Part shown: in pieces, positions 41,755 through 50,044 of the stretch | Layout: the number at the start of each line of letters is the position of its first letter | Position numbering within the stretch: position 1 is the first letter of the stretch | Source of the DNA: Candidimonas humi | Lineage (GTDB): Bacteria > Pseudomonadota > Gammaproteobacteria > Burkholderiales > Burkholderiaceae_B | Reading direction: 5' to 3' | Assembly: GCF_019166065.1 (NCBI RefSeq) | Contig: NZ_JAHTBN010000002.1 | Span: forward strand, 682,001 to 746,000 | DNA length: 64,000 bases | The notes under the pieces: generated by a model | Database searches by the model: none | The model's input: only the letters and a program-made list of their open reading frames with translations | Told to the model about the DNA's origin: nothing | Program-made: the position numbers and the translations under genes

Positions 41755-42528
41755 ATGAAACTCCAAATCGGCGAATACCAAATCGATGTGCTGCTGCAGG
41801 GGTATCCCGGAAAGACAGTGTGCCATGGCGCCCTGGGCTGGAGCACGGTAAGCCTGGTGCGCGGCGGCGGGCGGGTCGTTATTGTCGATACCGGCCCTTT
41901 CGGCGCTCGGGCGCCCATCATCAAGCAATTGGGCGAGCGGGGGCTTGCGCCGTCGGATGTGACGGACGTCCTGCTCAGCCATGCCCATTATGATCATTCG
42001 ATCAATTGGACCATGTTCGACAAGGCCCGCATCGTCATCGGGGAAAGCGAACTGGAATGGTCGCTGGGCGAACCGTGGGGCACGACTCCGGTGCCCGAGC
42101 TGTACATGCGCGAGCTGAAGCGGTGGCCGCGGCTGAAAACGGTGCGCGACGGCGAAGAAGTCTTCCCGGGCATGTCGGCGCGCATGGCGCCTGGCCATAC
42201 GCCCGGCCATATGGTCTACGTCCTGGAAACGCGCGACCTCGATGTGATCTTTACCGGAGACGCGGTCAAGAATCGCGCCGAACTTCTCAGCGGACGGGCG
42301 TTCCATACCTACGACCAGGCTGTCAGCGGGGCTTCCATCGCTTTTATCCGCCAGCTTTGGGAGCGCCGCCCCGGCAGCATCCTGGTGCCGGGGCACGACC
42401 TGCCCATGGCACTCAAGGCGGGCGAGGTCGCCTACCTGGGCGATCGCCGCGCCGCCATAGAGGCCTGGTTCGGCGAGACGCTGGATCAAATCACCTCGTA
42501 CAGCATCTGCCTGCCAGCCGGCGGCTGA
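41755..42528 (+). CDS. Metallo-beta-lactamase-fold hydrolase
   Basis: 257 aa from ATG 41755; a longer frame opens at 41533 but lies over the divergent promoter. Metal motif HAHYDH, then GHTPGHMVYV, FTGDAV and VPGHD give all metal positions of the glyoxalase II / lactonase group. The GRVVIVDTGPFG opening is of the AHL-lactonase-like class. It would open a lactone or thioester in the cytoplasm. Divergent from the DapA-like gene, so it may belong to the same acid pathway. Confidence 0.88.
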   Translation: MKLQIGEYQIDVLLQGYPGKTVCHGALGWSTVSLVRGGGRVVIVDTGPFGARAPIIKQLGERGLAPSDVTDVLLSHAHYDHSINWTMFDKARIVIGESELEWSLGEPWGTTPVPELYMRELKRWPRLKTVRDGEEVFPGMSARMAPGHTPGHMVYVLETRDLDVIFTGDAVKNRAELLSGRAFHTYDQAVSGASIAFIRQLWERRPGSILVPGHDLPMALKAGEVAYLGDRRAAIEAWFGETLDQITSYSICLPAGG

Positions 42529-42597
42529 CGGCTTGTGGGGGGCTTGCGCCCGCGAACCATGAAGGCCCCGCCCGGCATGGGGTTTGCGCGCCTGTGC

Positions 42598-43461
42598 TCA
42601 GGGGCCGGCCAACTCGAGAAACGCGAGTACGAGTCTTTCCCTGGCCGAGGCGCGCTGCCACAAGAGGCCCAGGTTGCGGGTGGGTACGTGTTCGGGCAGG
42701 CTGTGGCGCAGCAGCGTCGGCGCGATGCGGTCCGCGTCGGCCCAGTCGGGCAGCACGGATACCCCCAGGCCGGCCTCGACCAGGTTGGCGATATAGTCTA
42801 TGCCGTCCAATTCGAGGCGGACGTGCGGCCGGATCTGGTGGGCCTCCAGGTAATCGGCGGCCATCTTTCCCGCCACCACCCTGCGGTCATAGCGGATGAA
42901 CGGGGCCTGCCGGATGATGTCGAAGGGATTCATGCCCGCCATTTCCGATCGTGTCAGCAGGATCAGGCGCTCGGTCCTGAGCAATCGCCAATTGAGGCTT
43001 TTCGGAATATCGAAAGCCGGGTGCACCAGGATCGCGGCGTCCAGCTCGCCCTGCTGGACGCGATCATATAGCGGGGTCGACGGCCCGGGCTCGATCAGCA
43101 CGTTGATGTCGGGATAGATCGCCATCCATTTTTTCAGGATGCACGGCAGCATCCCTTTCAGCGCCGATGGCGCGGCGCCCAGGATCAGCGGGCCGGCGGG
43201 CAGGTCGGTGCTGCTCGCCAGCGAATTGAAAGTCTTCACTTCGCCCAGGATCAAGCGCGCTTGCTCTATGACTTTCCCGCCCGCGAGCGTGGGTCTGACC
43301 GTCCTGCCCGCACGTTCGATCAGCGTGGTGCCCACTTCCGCTTCGAGCGCCTTGATTCTGAGGGACACTGCCGTGGGCGTCAGGTCCAGGCGCCGCGCCG
43401 CCTCGGCAATAGAGCCGAATTCGACGATCTGCACGAAACTCTCTAGAAAGCGCGTGTCCAA
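42598..43461 (-). CDS. LysR-family regulator (TTG start)
   Basis: 287 aa from a TTG at 43461 with GGAGG four bases upstream; this places the first residues at LDTRFLESFVQIVEF, exactly where LysR proteins begin. A frame opening at 43632 adds 57 residues of no recognisable sequence. The helix-turn-helix LTPTAVSLRIKALEAEVG follows, then the effector domain. Divergent from the enolase-superfamily gene over 185 bases, where only a weak dyad GGAAA-N5-TTTCC (43510-43524) is seen. Confidence 0.88.
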   Translation of the reverse strand: MDTRFLESFVQIVEFGSIAEAARRLDLTPTAVSLRIKALEAEVGTTLIERAGRTVRPTLAGGKVIEQARLILGEVKTFNSLASSTDLPAGPLILGAAPSALKGMLPCILKKWMAIYPDINVLIEPGPSTPLYDRVQQGELDAAILVHPAFDIPKSLNWRLLRTERLILLTRSEMAGMNPFDIIRQAPFIRYDRRVVAGKMAADYLEAHQIRPHVRLELDGIDYIANLVEAGLGVSVLPDWADADRIAPTLLRHSLPEHVPTRNLGLLWQRASARERLVLAFLELAGP

Positions 43462-43646
43462 TTTTCCTCCCGGCCGGCGGCGTGGCGGCAATACCCGGAT
43501 CCCGACACTGGAAACCTGTTTTCCTAACTTCTGAACGCAGCCGCATGCCGTTGTTCGCATCCGGCTGTTCGACAAGAATGAGGCCTGGCAATACGGCAGT
43601 CTACATCTGCGGGCCACATCCCCATCATGCAAAGAGAAGAGATTCT

Positions 43647-44771
43647 ATGCCTACCATTCAATCGATAGAAGTCTGCGCCCCCGGTATTCCCCTGGATCGG
43701 GTCACCTCATTTTCCAATCGCAGCGTCAGCCACCGGCACTACGGCCTGGTCAGGGTGCGTTCGAGCGAGGGCATAGAGGGCATTGGTTTCTGCTATGTAG
43801 GCAGCGCGGGCGGCGCCATCTTCACCACCGCCGTCAAGGAACTGCTGGCGCCGGTCCTCATCGGCCAGGATTCATATGCCGTCGAAGGGCTGTGGCAGAA
43901 GATGTACCAGGAATCGCTGCTGCAGGGGCGGTCCGGCACTGTCATGCGGGCCATCAGCGCCCTGGACATCGCCCTGTGGGACCTGAACGCCAGAACCCAT
44001 GGCCTGCCGCTGCACAAGTTCCTGGGTGCGGTCGAGCTGGAGTCGGTGCCGGCCTATGCCAGCGGCGGCTACTACCTGGACGGCAAGACGCCCGGGCACC
44101 TGGGCGAGGAGATGGCCAGCTACGTGGCCAAGGGCTTCGGCGCGGTGAAGATGAAATCGGGCCGCCTCAGTCCGGCCGAAGAGGAGCAGCGCGTGCGGGC
44201 CGCGCGGGAGGCCGTGGGCCCCGGCGTGGAGCTGATGATAGACCTGAACAACGCCTGGTCCGACGTGACGCAGGCCCTGCAATACGTCCGGCGCTTCGAG
44301 CCCTACGATCCGTACTTCCTCGAAGAGCCTTTCTCGCCGGACGACATCGCCAACCACGCCCGGCTGGCCGCCCGCACCCGCGTGCCTATTGCCACGGCGG
44401 AGATCGGCTACGGCCGCTGGTACCACAAGGCCTTGATGGACCAGGCCGCCGCGGCCATCCTGCAGACCGATGCGGCGGTGTGCGGCGGCATCACCGAATG
44501 GCGGCGGATTGCGCAGACCGCGTCCAGCTACGGCCTGGTGATGTGTCCGCACTGGTTCCACGACCTGCACGCGCCGCTGGTGGCGAGCACCGTCAATGCG
44601 CGCTATGTGGAGTTCTTCTGGGACGACCAGGTATTGAACTTCCGCAAACTGGTCGATCGCCAGCTCGAACAAAAGGGCGGGCGGGTGATCCTGCACCAGG
44701 AGCCCGGCCTGGGCTTCGGCTTCGACGAGGCCTATCTCGCGAAATTCGCGAAATGGGAAACCGTCAGGTAG
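43647..44771 (+). CDS. Mandelate racemase/muconate-lactonising enzyme family (enolase superfamily) dehydratase
   Basis: 374 aa. The catalytic residues of the superfamily are visible: KMK at 168-170 (general base), metal ligands Asp199 (MIDLNNAW), Glu226 (FLEEPF) and Glu252 (TAEIGYG), and His302 (CPHWFHDL) as the second acid/base. The K-x-K plus His layout is that of sugar-acid dehydratases and mandelate-racemase-type enzymes. It is followed 70 bases later by a Bug gene and then an alpha/beta hydrolase. The substrate is probably a hydroxy acid imported by that Bug. Start chosen at ATG 43647 after AGAAGAGA. Confidence 0.92.
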   Translation: MPTIQSIEVCAPGIPLDRVTSFSNRSVSHRHYGLVRVRSSEGIEGIGFCYVGSAGGAIFTTAVKELLAPVLIGQDSYAVEGLWQKMYQESLLQGRSGTVMRAISALDIALWDLNARTHGLPLHKFLGAVELESVPAYASGGYYLDGKTPGHLGEEMASYVAKGFGAVKMKSGRLSPAEEEQRVRAAREAVGPGVELMIDLNNAWSDVTQALQYVRRFEPYDPYFLEEPFSPDDIANHARLAARTRVPIATAEIGYGRWYHKALMDQAAAAILQTDAAVCGGITEWRRIAQTASSYGLVMCPHWFHDLHAPLVASTVNARYVEFFWDDQVLNFRKLVDRQLEQKGGRVILHQEPGLGFGFDEAYLAKFAKWETVR

Positions 44772-44841
44772 CCATTCGATACGGTTCCAGCACAGGGCCG
44801 GGCGTCTCCGGCCATGATTGTTCGCCGATGAGGAGGAGACA

Positions 44842-45819
44842 ATGAAGAAAGTACTGCTTGCCGCGGTGTCCGCATGCGCGGTCCTGGCGCTGATGCGGCC
44901 GTCGCTGGCGCAGGACAAGGCGGCATGGCCGACCCAGCCCATACATCTGGTGGTGCCGTCGGGGGCCGGCGGCATCACGGATACCCTGGCCAGGATCCTG
45001 GCCCAGAAGGTGGGCACGATCCTGGGCCAGAGCTTGATCGTGGACAACAAGCCCGGGGCCAGCGGCATCATCGGTTCGCGTTACGTCGCCCGTGCCAATC
45101 CGGACGGCTACACGCTGCTGATGGTGTTCCCGTCGCATGTCGTGAACCCCAGCGTCACCAAGAACCTGCCCTACGACACGGCCAAGGACTTTGCGCCCGT
45201 CTCGAAGGTCGGGTCGGTGGCGGAAATCCTGCTGGTGAACAAGGACAGTCCGATCAAGAGCGTCAAGGACTTGATCGCCGCTGCCAAGGCGCGGCCGGGC
45301 GCCCTGAATTACGGGGCGGTGGGCGTGGGCAGCCTGGGCGACCTGTGCATGCTCCTGTTCCAGTCGCAGGCCGGGGTCAAGCTCACCCAGGTTGCATACA
45401 AGGGCGATCCCGAGACCCTGTCGGCATTGATCCGCGGCGACATACAGGCCGCGTTCGTGGCTCCGATCTCGGCCATGGCGATGGTGAAGTCCGGCAAGCT
45501 CAGGGCCCTGGCGATATCGGACGCCCATGGATCGCGGGCCTTGCCCGAGATCCCGCCGGTCGCCAAGGAAGGCCTGGCGGGTTTCGACGTGACGGGCTGG
45601 AACGCCGTGTTCGCGCCGGCCGGCACGCCCAAGCCCATAGTCGACAAGCTCAACCATGCGATCAACCAGGCGCTGGCCGATCCGGACCTAGTCAAGAAGT
45701 TCATTTCGCAAGGCGTCAACCCGATCGGCTGCCCGCCCGAGGTTTTGCAGCAGGCCGTGGAGCATGATATTGCGTCCATAGGCCAGGCGCTCAAGGCGGC
45801 GGGTGTCGAGCCTCGATGA
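44842..45819 (+). CDS. Bug/TctC-family periplasmic solute-binding protein (seventh)
   Basis: 325 aa with AGGAGGAGAC before the ATG. The signal peptide is residues 1-23 (LLAAVSACAVLALMRPSLAQ). Hallmarks: PIHLVVPSGAGGITDTLARI, LIVDNKPGASGIIGSRYV (Lys replaces Arg) and NPDGYTLLMV. It lies between the enolase-superfamily gene and the alpha/beta hydrolase gene on one strand; all three probably form an operon under the divergent LysR. Confidence 0.9.
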   Translation: MKKVLLAAVSACAVLALMRPSLAQDKAAWPTQPIHLVVPSGAGGITDTLARILAQKVGTILGQSLIVDNKPGASGIIGSRYVARANPDGYTLLMVFPSHVVNPSVTKNLPYDTAKDFAPVSKVGSVAEILLVNKDSPIKSVKDLIAAAKARPGALNYGAVGVGSLGDLCMLLFQSQAGVKLTQVAYKGDPETLSALIRGDIQAAFVAPISAMAMVKSGKLRALAISDAHGSRALPEIPPVAKEGLAGFDVTGWNAVFAPAGTPKPIVDKLNHAINQALADPDLVKKFISQGVNPIGCPPEVLQQAVEHDIASIGQALKAAGVEPR

Positions 45820-45879
45820 TTGCCCCGGCTGCCCGCGGGGCAGCGCGCCGCTTGTTCCGGTTTTGAATGGAGTGTCCTC

Positions 45880-46692
45880 ATGCCCTATATGGAATTATCC
45901 GAAGACTTCAAGCCTTATTACGAAATCCACGACTGTACGGACCCCTGGAAGCCAGCGGAAACGGTGCTGTTCGTGCATGGTTTCACCGAGAACACCACAT
46001 GCTGGCGAGGCTGGATCCCCCACCTGGCCCGCAACTACCGCTTGCTGCTGCTGGACTTGAGGGGATTCGGCAAGACGGGGCCCGTGGCCGAGTCGTTCAA
46101 GTTCTCTACCGAGCTGGTTGTCGATGACCTGGTGCGCGTCATCAACCACCTGGCTGGCGGGCCGGTGCATGTGGTGGCGGGCAAAAGCGGCTGCATCAGC
46201 GTGATGCGCCTGGCGGCGACCCGGCCGGACCTGGTGAAGTCGCTGACCCTGGCCTGCCCGCCTTTGTCCAGCCCCGGCAATAGCGACTGGGTGCCGTACA
46301 TGGCGGAACACGGCATGCGCGATTGGGCGCGTGCCACCATGCCGGCCAGGCTGGGCCGCGATACGGACCCGCGCTGCATCGATTGGTGGGTGGACATGAT
46401 GGGCGCCACGGCTCTGTCCACCGCCAGGGCCTACCTGAAATGGGTGGTCACCACCGAGCCTCGCCTGGATCTGCCCAAGATAAGCTGCCCGGCCCTGGTC
46501 ATCCTGACCACGCTGTCGCAAGAGACCAATGCCGTGGGCGGCGGCCAGCTGGGGCCAGAGGTGGTCCGGCACGATGCCCCGCACGCCGAAGTCCTGGTGC
46601 TGGACATGGACTGCTATCACGCTTCCGGATCCGACCCCGACACCTGCGCTCAGGCGGCCCGCAAATTCCTGGACGGTTTGCGCGCCTCCTGA
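45880..46692 (+). CDS. Alpha/beta hydrolase
   Basis: 270 aa. The fold is shown by the oxyanion motif FVHGFTENTTCWRGW (31-45), LLLLDLRGFGKTG (56-67), the nucleophile elbow GKSGC with Ser103, and the late HxxG-type His in DCYHASGSD. Gly-x-Ser-x-Cys replaces the usual final Gly, still a small residue. It may hydrolyse an ester, lactone or C-C bond of the compound handled by the enolase-superfamily enzyme. It starts 60 bases after the Bug gene. Confidence 0.87.
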   Translation: MPYMELSEDFKPYYEIHDCTDPWKPAETVLFVHGFTENTTCWRGWIPHLARNYRLLLLDLRGFGKTGPVAESFKFSTELVVDDLVRVINHLAGGPVHVVAGKSGCISVMRLAATRPDLVKSLTLACPPLSSPGNSDWVPYMAEHGMRDWARATMPARLGRDTDPRCIDWWVDMMGATALSTARAYLKWVVTTEPRLDLPKISCPALVILTTLSQETNAVGGGQLGPEVVRHDAPHAEVLVLDMDCYHASGSDPDTCAQAARKFLDGLRAS

Positions 46693-46853
46693 TCTTTCCT
46701 TCCCGCTTTTCCCGCCGCTGCCCGGAGGTCCATGCCTCGCCCTGGGGCCACGCAGTTCGTGCCGCGTGCCGGTCGCCCCGGGCGCCGGCTCCGGGGCCTT
46801 AAGGTCTGCGGGCTGTCCGGCAGAAGCAGGCCGGCGCGTGCTACGCTAGCGGC

Positions 46854-48065
46854 ATGACCCGCGCTTCTTCCCATTCCGGGGCCACGCCGTATTCGTCCGG
46901 CGTGGTCCTTTTTGCTCTTGCCATCGGCGCATTCGCCATAGGCACCACCGAATTCGCCACGATGAGCCTGCTGCCGTATTTCGCACGGGACTTGCACGTG
47001 GACGCGCCCACCGCCGGCCATGTCATCAGCGCCTATGCGCTGGGCGTGGTCGTGGGGGCGCCAATACTGACGGTGCTGGCCGCGCGCATGCCGCGGCGCA
47101 CGCTGCTGCTGTGGCTGATGGGGATGTTCTCGCTGTTCAACGGCTTGTGCGCGTTTGCGCCTTCGTATCATTGGCTGCTGGTGTTGCGCTTCCTGAGCGG
47201 CTTGCCGCATGGGGCGTATTTCGGCATCGCCGCGCTGGTCGCGGTGTCGCTGGTGCCGCTGAACAAGCGCAGCCAGGCCGTGGGGCGGATGTTCCTGGGG
47301 CTGACCGTCGCCACCATCATAGGCGTGCCGTTCGCCAACTGGCTCGGGCACGCGGTGGGCTGGCGCTGGGGGTTTGCGCTGGTGGCGTTCGCGGGCATAT
47401 TGACCGTCATCCTGGTGGCTCTGGTGGCTCCCCGCACGCCGGCCGAGCCGGGCTCCAGCCCCTTGCGCGAACTGGGCGCGTTGCGGCATGCGCAGGTATG
47501 GCTGACGCTGGCAACCGGCGCCATAGGCTTCGGCGGCCTGTTCGCGGTCTATACCTACCTGGCCGACACGCTGATGCAGGTGACTGGGGCGTCGCCGCAA
47601 GTCGTGCCGGTGGTGCTGGGGATTTTCGGGGTGGGCATGACCGTCGGCAATATCGTGGTTCCCTGGTTTGCGGATCGCGCCCTGATGCCTACCGCCGGCG
47701 GGCTGCTGGTATGGAGCGCCATCGCCACAGCCCTGTTTCCGCTGACGGCGGGCAATATCTGGGCGGTAAGCGTGAATGTGTTCCTGATCGGGATCGGCGG
47801 CGCGCTGGGCACGGTGCTGCAGACCCGCTTGATGGACGTGGCGCGGGATGCGCAAGGCCTGGCCGCGGCCTTGAACCATTCGGCGTTCAATTTTGCCAAC
47901 GCGCTGGGGCCGCTGCTGGGCGGCATGGCCATCGCGCATGGCCTGGGCTGGACTTCCACGGGGCCGGTGGGCACCCTGCTTGCCCTGGGTGGGCTGGTGC
48001 TGCTGCTGGCTTCGGTATGGCTGGATCGGGCGCGGCGCGGGCCGCTGCGCCCGATCCGCGCCTAG
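46854..48065 (+). CDS. MFS transporter, DHA1/AraJ-type exporter
   Basis: 403 aa with 12 predicted helices. The conserved loop between helices 2 and 3 is seen as LAARMPRRTLLLW, and the N-terminal helix (FALAIGAFAIGTTEFATMSL) is of the AraJ/YdhP/chloramphenicol-efflux branch. It likely exports sugars, drugs or metabolites across the inner membrane. No regulator adjoins it. The neighbouring hairpin at 48121 belongs to the opposite strand. Confidence 0.9.
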   Translation: MTRASSHSGATPYSSGVVLFALAIGAFAIGTTEFATMSLLPYFARDLHVDAPTAGHVISAYALGVVVGAPILTVLAARMPRRTLLLWLMGMFSLFNGLCAFAPSYHWLLVLRFLSGLPHGAYFGIAALVAVSLVPLNKRSQAVGRMFLGLTVATIIGVPFANWLGHAVGWRWGFALVAFAGILTVILVALVAPRTPAEPGSSPLRELGALRHAQVWLTLATGAIGFGGLFAVYTYLADTLMQVTGASPQVVPVVLGIFGVGMTVGNIVVPWFADRALMPTAGGLLVWSAIATALFPLTAGNIWAVSVNVFLIGIGGALGTVLQTRLMDVARDAQGLAAALNHSAFNFANALGPLLGGMAIAHGLGWTSTGPVGTLLALGGLVLLLASVWLDRARRGPLRPIRA

Positions 48066-48120
48066 CCTGGCGCTCTTGCGCTGCTGTGGGTCCGGTTCGC
48101 ACCAAGCCAAAACAGGCTTG

Positions 48121-48145
48121 AAAAAGGCCCCTGCAATAGGGGCCT
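48121..48145 (-). terminator. Intrinsic terminator of the parvulin gene
   Basis: Perfect eight-base arms AGGCCCCT (48125-48132) and AGGGGCCT (48138-48145) with a five-base loop. On the minus strand the stem is followed by five T (complement of AAAAA at 48121-48125, one shared with the stem). It lies 84 bases beyond the stop of the parvulin gene and is oriented for it. On the plus strand there is no T-run, so the MFS gene is not clearly served. Confidence 0.75.
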
Positions 48146-48229
48146 ATACCGTCGTGTCGATACATGGCTCGGGCCGCTATGCACTGCCGGCCGGGGAAAG
48201 CCCAGCCGCCGCGGCCTGGCGCGCCGGGT

Positions 48230-48511
48230 TCAGTCCTGGCGGTTCGTGACTTCGACCAGGTGGTAGCCGAATTGGGTCTTCACGGGGCCTTGCACCACGC
48301 CGACCGGCGCGCTGAAGACGACCTCGTCGAATTCCCGGACCATCTGGCCGCGGCCGAAGGTACCGAGGTTGCCGCCGTCACGGCTGGACGGGCAGCTGGA
48401 GTTTTCCTTGGCGACCTGGGCGAAGTCGGCGCCGTTCTCGATGGCGCTCTTGAGTTCCAGGCACTTGGCTTCGGTGTCGACGAGGATATGGCGGGCGGAT
48501 GCTTGGGCCAT
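48230..48511 (-). CDS. ppiC: Parvulin-type peptidyl-prolyl isomerase (PpiC-like)
   Basis: 93 aa, a single parvulin domain without signal peptide, as in cytoplasmic PpiC. The N-terminus ASARHILVDTEAKC, the loop SRDGGNLGTFGRGQM and the end FGYHLVEVTNR are diagnostic; the two active-site His flanks are present. It speeds cis-trans isomerisation of X-Pro bonds. Small, probably housekeeping, with its own terminator. Confidence 0.92.
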   Translation of the reverse strand: MAQASARHILVDTEAKCLELKSAIENGADFAQVAKENSSCPSSRDGGNLGTFGRGQMVREFDEVVFSAPVGVVQGPVKTQFGYHLVEVTNRQD

Positions 48512-48583
48512 GAGGGCTCCTGTATATATAGAGTGTTGAATCCGACAGCATAACCTGTTTGCGCCGCAGCCATGGGCGGCGCC

Positions 48584-50044
48584 TCAAGCCAGCGCGGGAG
48601 TGTAGCGGGGCGGACGCCGCACACCGCCTGTTTGTTCCCAGTGGGCCGCATAATTCAACAAGTCCTGCTCGGCATAGGCCCGGCCCAGCAGTTCGATGCC
48701 GACCGGCAGGCCTTGTTGCGTAAATCCGGCGGGCATGGCGATGGCCGGCAAGCCGGTACCAGGGCTCAATTGGCTGTTGGCTCCGCTCATGGCGTGCCCG
48801 ATCTCGACGGGCGGGGTGCGCAGCACAGGATATGCCAGTACGTCGAGCCGGTGCTGCTGCATGCAGGCGCAAACTGCCAGGCGCAAGGCTTGGCGGGCGG
48901 CCTGTGCCGCGCCATAGGCTGGGCTGTCCAGGCTTTCCGGAAGATCGCGCAGGCGCAATACGGCGTCGAGCTGCTGATGGTGCAGCTTTTGCCGCAGGAT
49001 CTCGGCCAGGGACTTTACCGGAGCGTGTGCGTGGCTGGCCAAGTAGGCGGCCAGGGCGAACTTGAATTCATGGGCGATGACGTTGCTGTCACGCATGGCG
49101 TCCGCCAGTCCGGGAATCTGCACGTCCACGACCTGCGCGCCCAGGCCGCGCATGGTTTCGATGGCGCGGCGCACGATGTCCGAGACTTCCTGTTCTTCGG
49201 CTTGTGTGCCGAACAAATCGGCCGGCACGCCGATGCGTGCGGCGGCAAGGGCCTTGTCCCGCAGCCCCGCCAGGTAGGAGGCGGGAATGTGGCTTGCGGC
49301 TTCCAGCGTCGGCGGGTCGTCGGGATCGGGGCCCACAGTAGCGTCGAGCATGATGGCCAGGTCGCGAACCGTGCGGGCAAGGGGGCCGCCCAGGTCCTGG
49401 GTAGGGGACAGCGGCATGATCCCGGAACGGCTGGACAGGCCTTGCGTGGCGCGCAGCCCCACCAGGTTCTGGCATGCGGCGGGAATGCGGATCGAGCCGC
49501 AGGTATCGCTGCCCATGCCGGCGGCGGCGAAGGAGGCCGCGACCGCAGCGGCCGTGCCCCCGCTGGAACCGCCAGGCACGCGTTGCGGGTCGTACGGATT
49601 GCGCGTGACGCCCGTCAGCGACGATATATTGGTGATGCCGCAGGCCAGCTCATGCATGGTGGTCTTGCCCAGGATGACAGCCCCGGCCTGCCGCAGGCGC
49701 CGTACCTGGAATGCGTCGCGCTCGGGCCTGTGTCCGGCCAGGGCCCGCGTGCCGCCGGTGGTCGGCATGTCGGCCGCGTCGAAATTGTCTTTCAGCAGTA
49801 TGGGTATCCCATGCAGCGGTCCGCGCAAGCGCCCGGCGCCGCGCTCGGCGTCGAGTTCGCCGGCCTGTGCGGCGGCGGCCGGGTTCAGCGCGACAATCGA
49901 ATTGAGTGCCGGGCCGAGGTGGTCGTAAGCCGCGATGCGGCGCAGGTAGGCCTGTACCAAGTCGCGCGACGTGCAGTGCCCTGCTGACATGGCGTCCTGC
50001 AGTTCGGCGATCGAACGTTCGAAAACGAAATCTTCAGGCAGCAT
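48584..50044 (-). CDS. Amidase (amidase-signature family)
   Basis: 486 aa. Triad residues: Lys85 (PILLKDNFD), the GGSSGG loop at 158-163 and nucleophile Ser184 in DTCGSIRIPA. Starts from ATG 50044, which overlaps the D-amino-acid dehydrogenase gene end by 11 bases, so the two are translated together. It hydrolyses an amide or N-acylated amino acid; given the dehydrogenase partner, D-amino-acid amides or N-acyl-D-amino acids are likely. It is a distant paralogue of the amidase at 17608. Confidence 0.9.
   Translation of the reverse strand: MLPEDFVFERSIAELQDAMSAGHCTSRDLVQAYLRRIAAYDHLGPALNSIVALNPAAAAQAGELDAERGAGRLRGPLHGIPILLKDNFDAADMPTTGGTRALAGHRPERDAFQVRRLRQAGAVILGKTTMHELACGITNISSLTGVTRNPYDPQRVPGGSSGGTAAAVAASFAAAGMGSDTCGSIRIPAACQNLVGLRATQGLSSRSGIMPLSPTQDLGGPLARTVRDLAIMLDATVGPDPDDPPTLEAASHIPASYLAGLRDKALAAARIGVPADLFGTQAEEQEVSDIVRRAIETMRGLGAQVVDVQIPGLADAMRDSNVIAHEFKFALAAYLASHAHAPVKSLAEILRQKLHHQQLDAVLRLRDLPESLDSPAYGAAQAARQALRLAVCACMQQHRLDVLAYPVLRTPPVEIGHAMSGANSQLSPGTGLPAIAMPAGFTQQGLPVGIELLGRAYAEQDLLNYAAHWEQTGGVRRPPRYTPALA

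Noticed and set aside
48121-48145. Terminator for the MFS gene on the plus strand
   Set aside because: The T-run follows the stem only on the minus strand, matching the parvulin gene.
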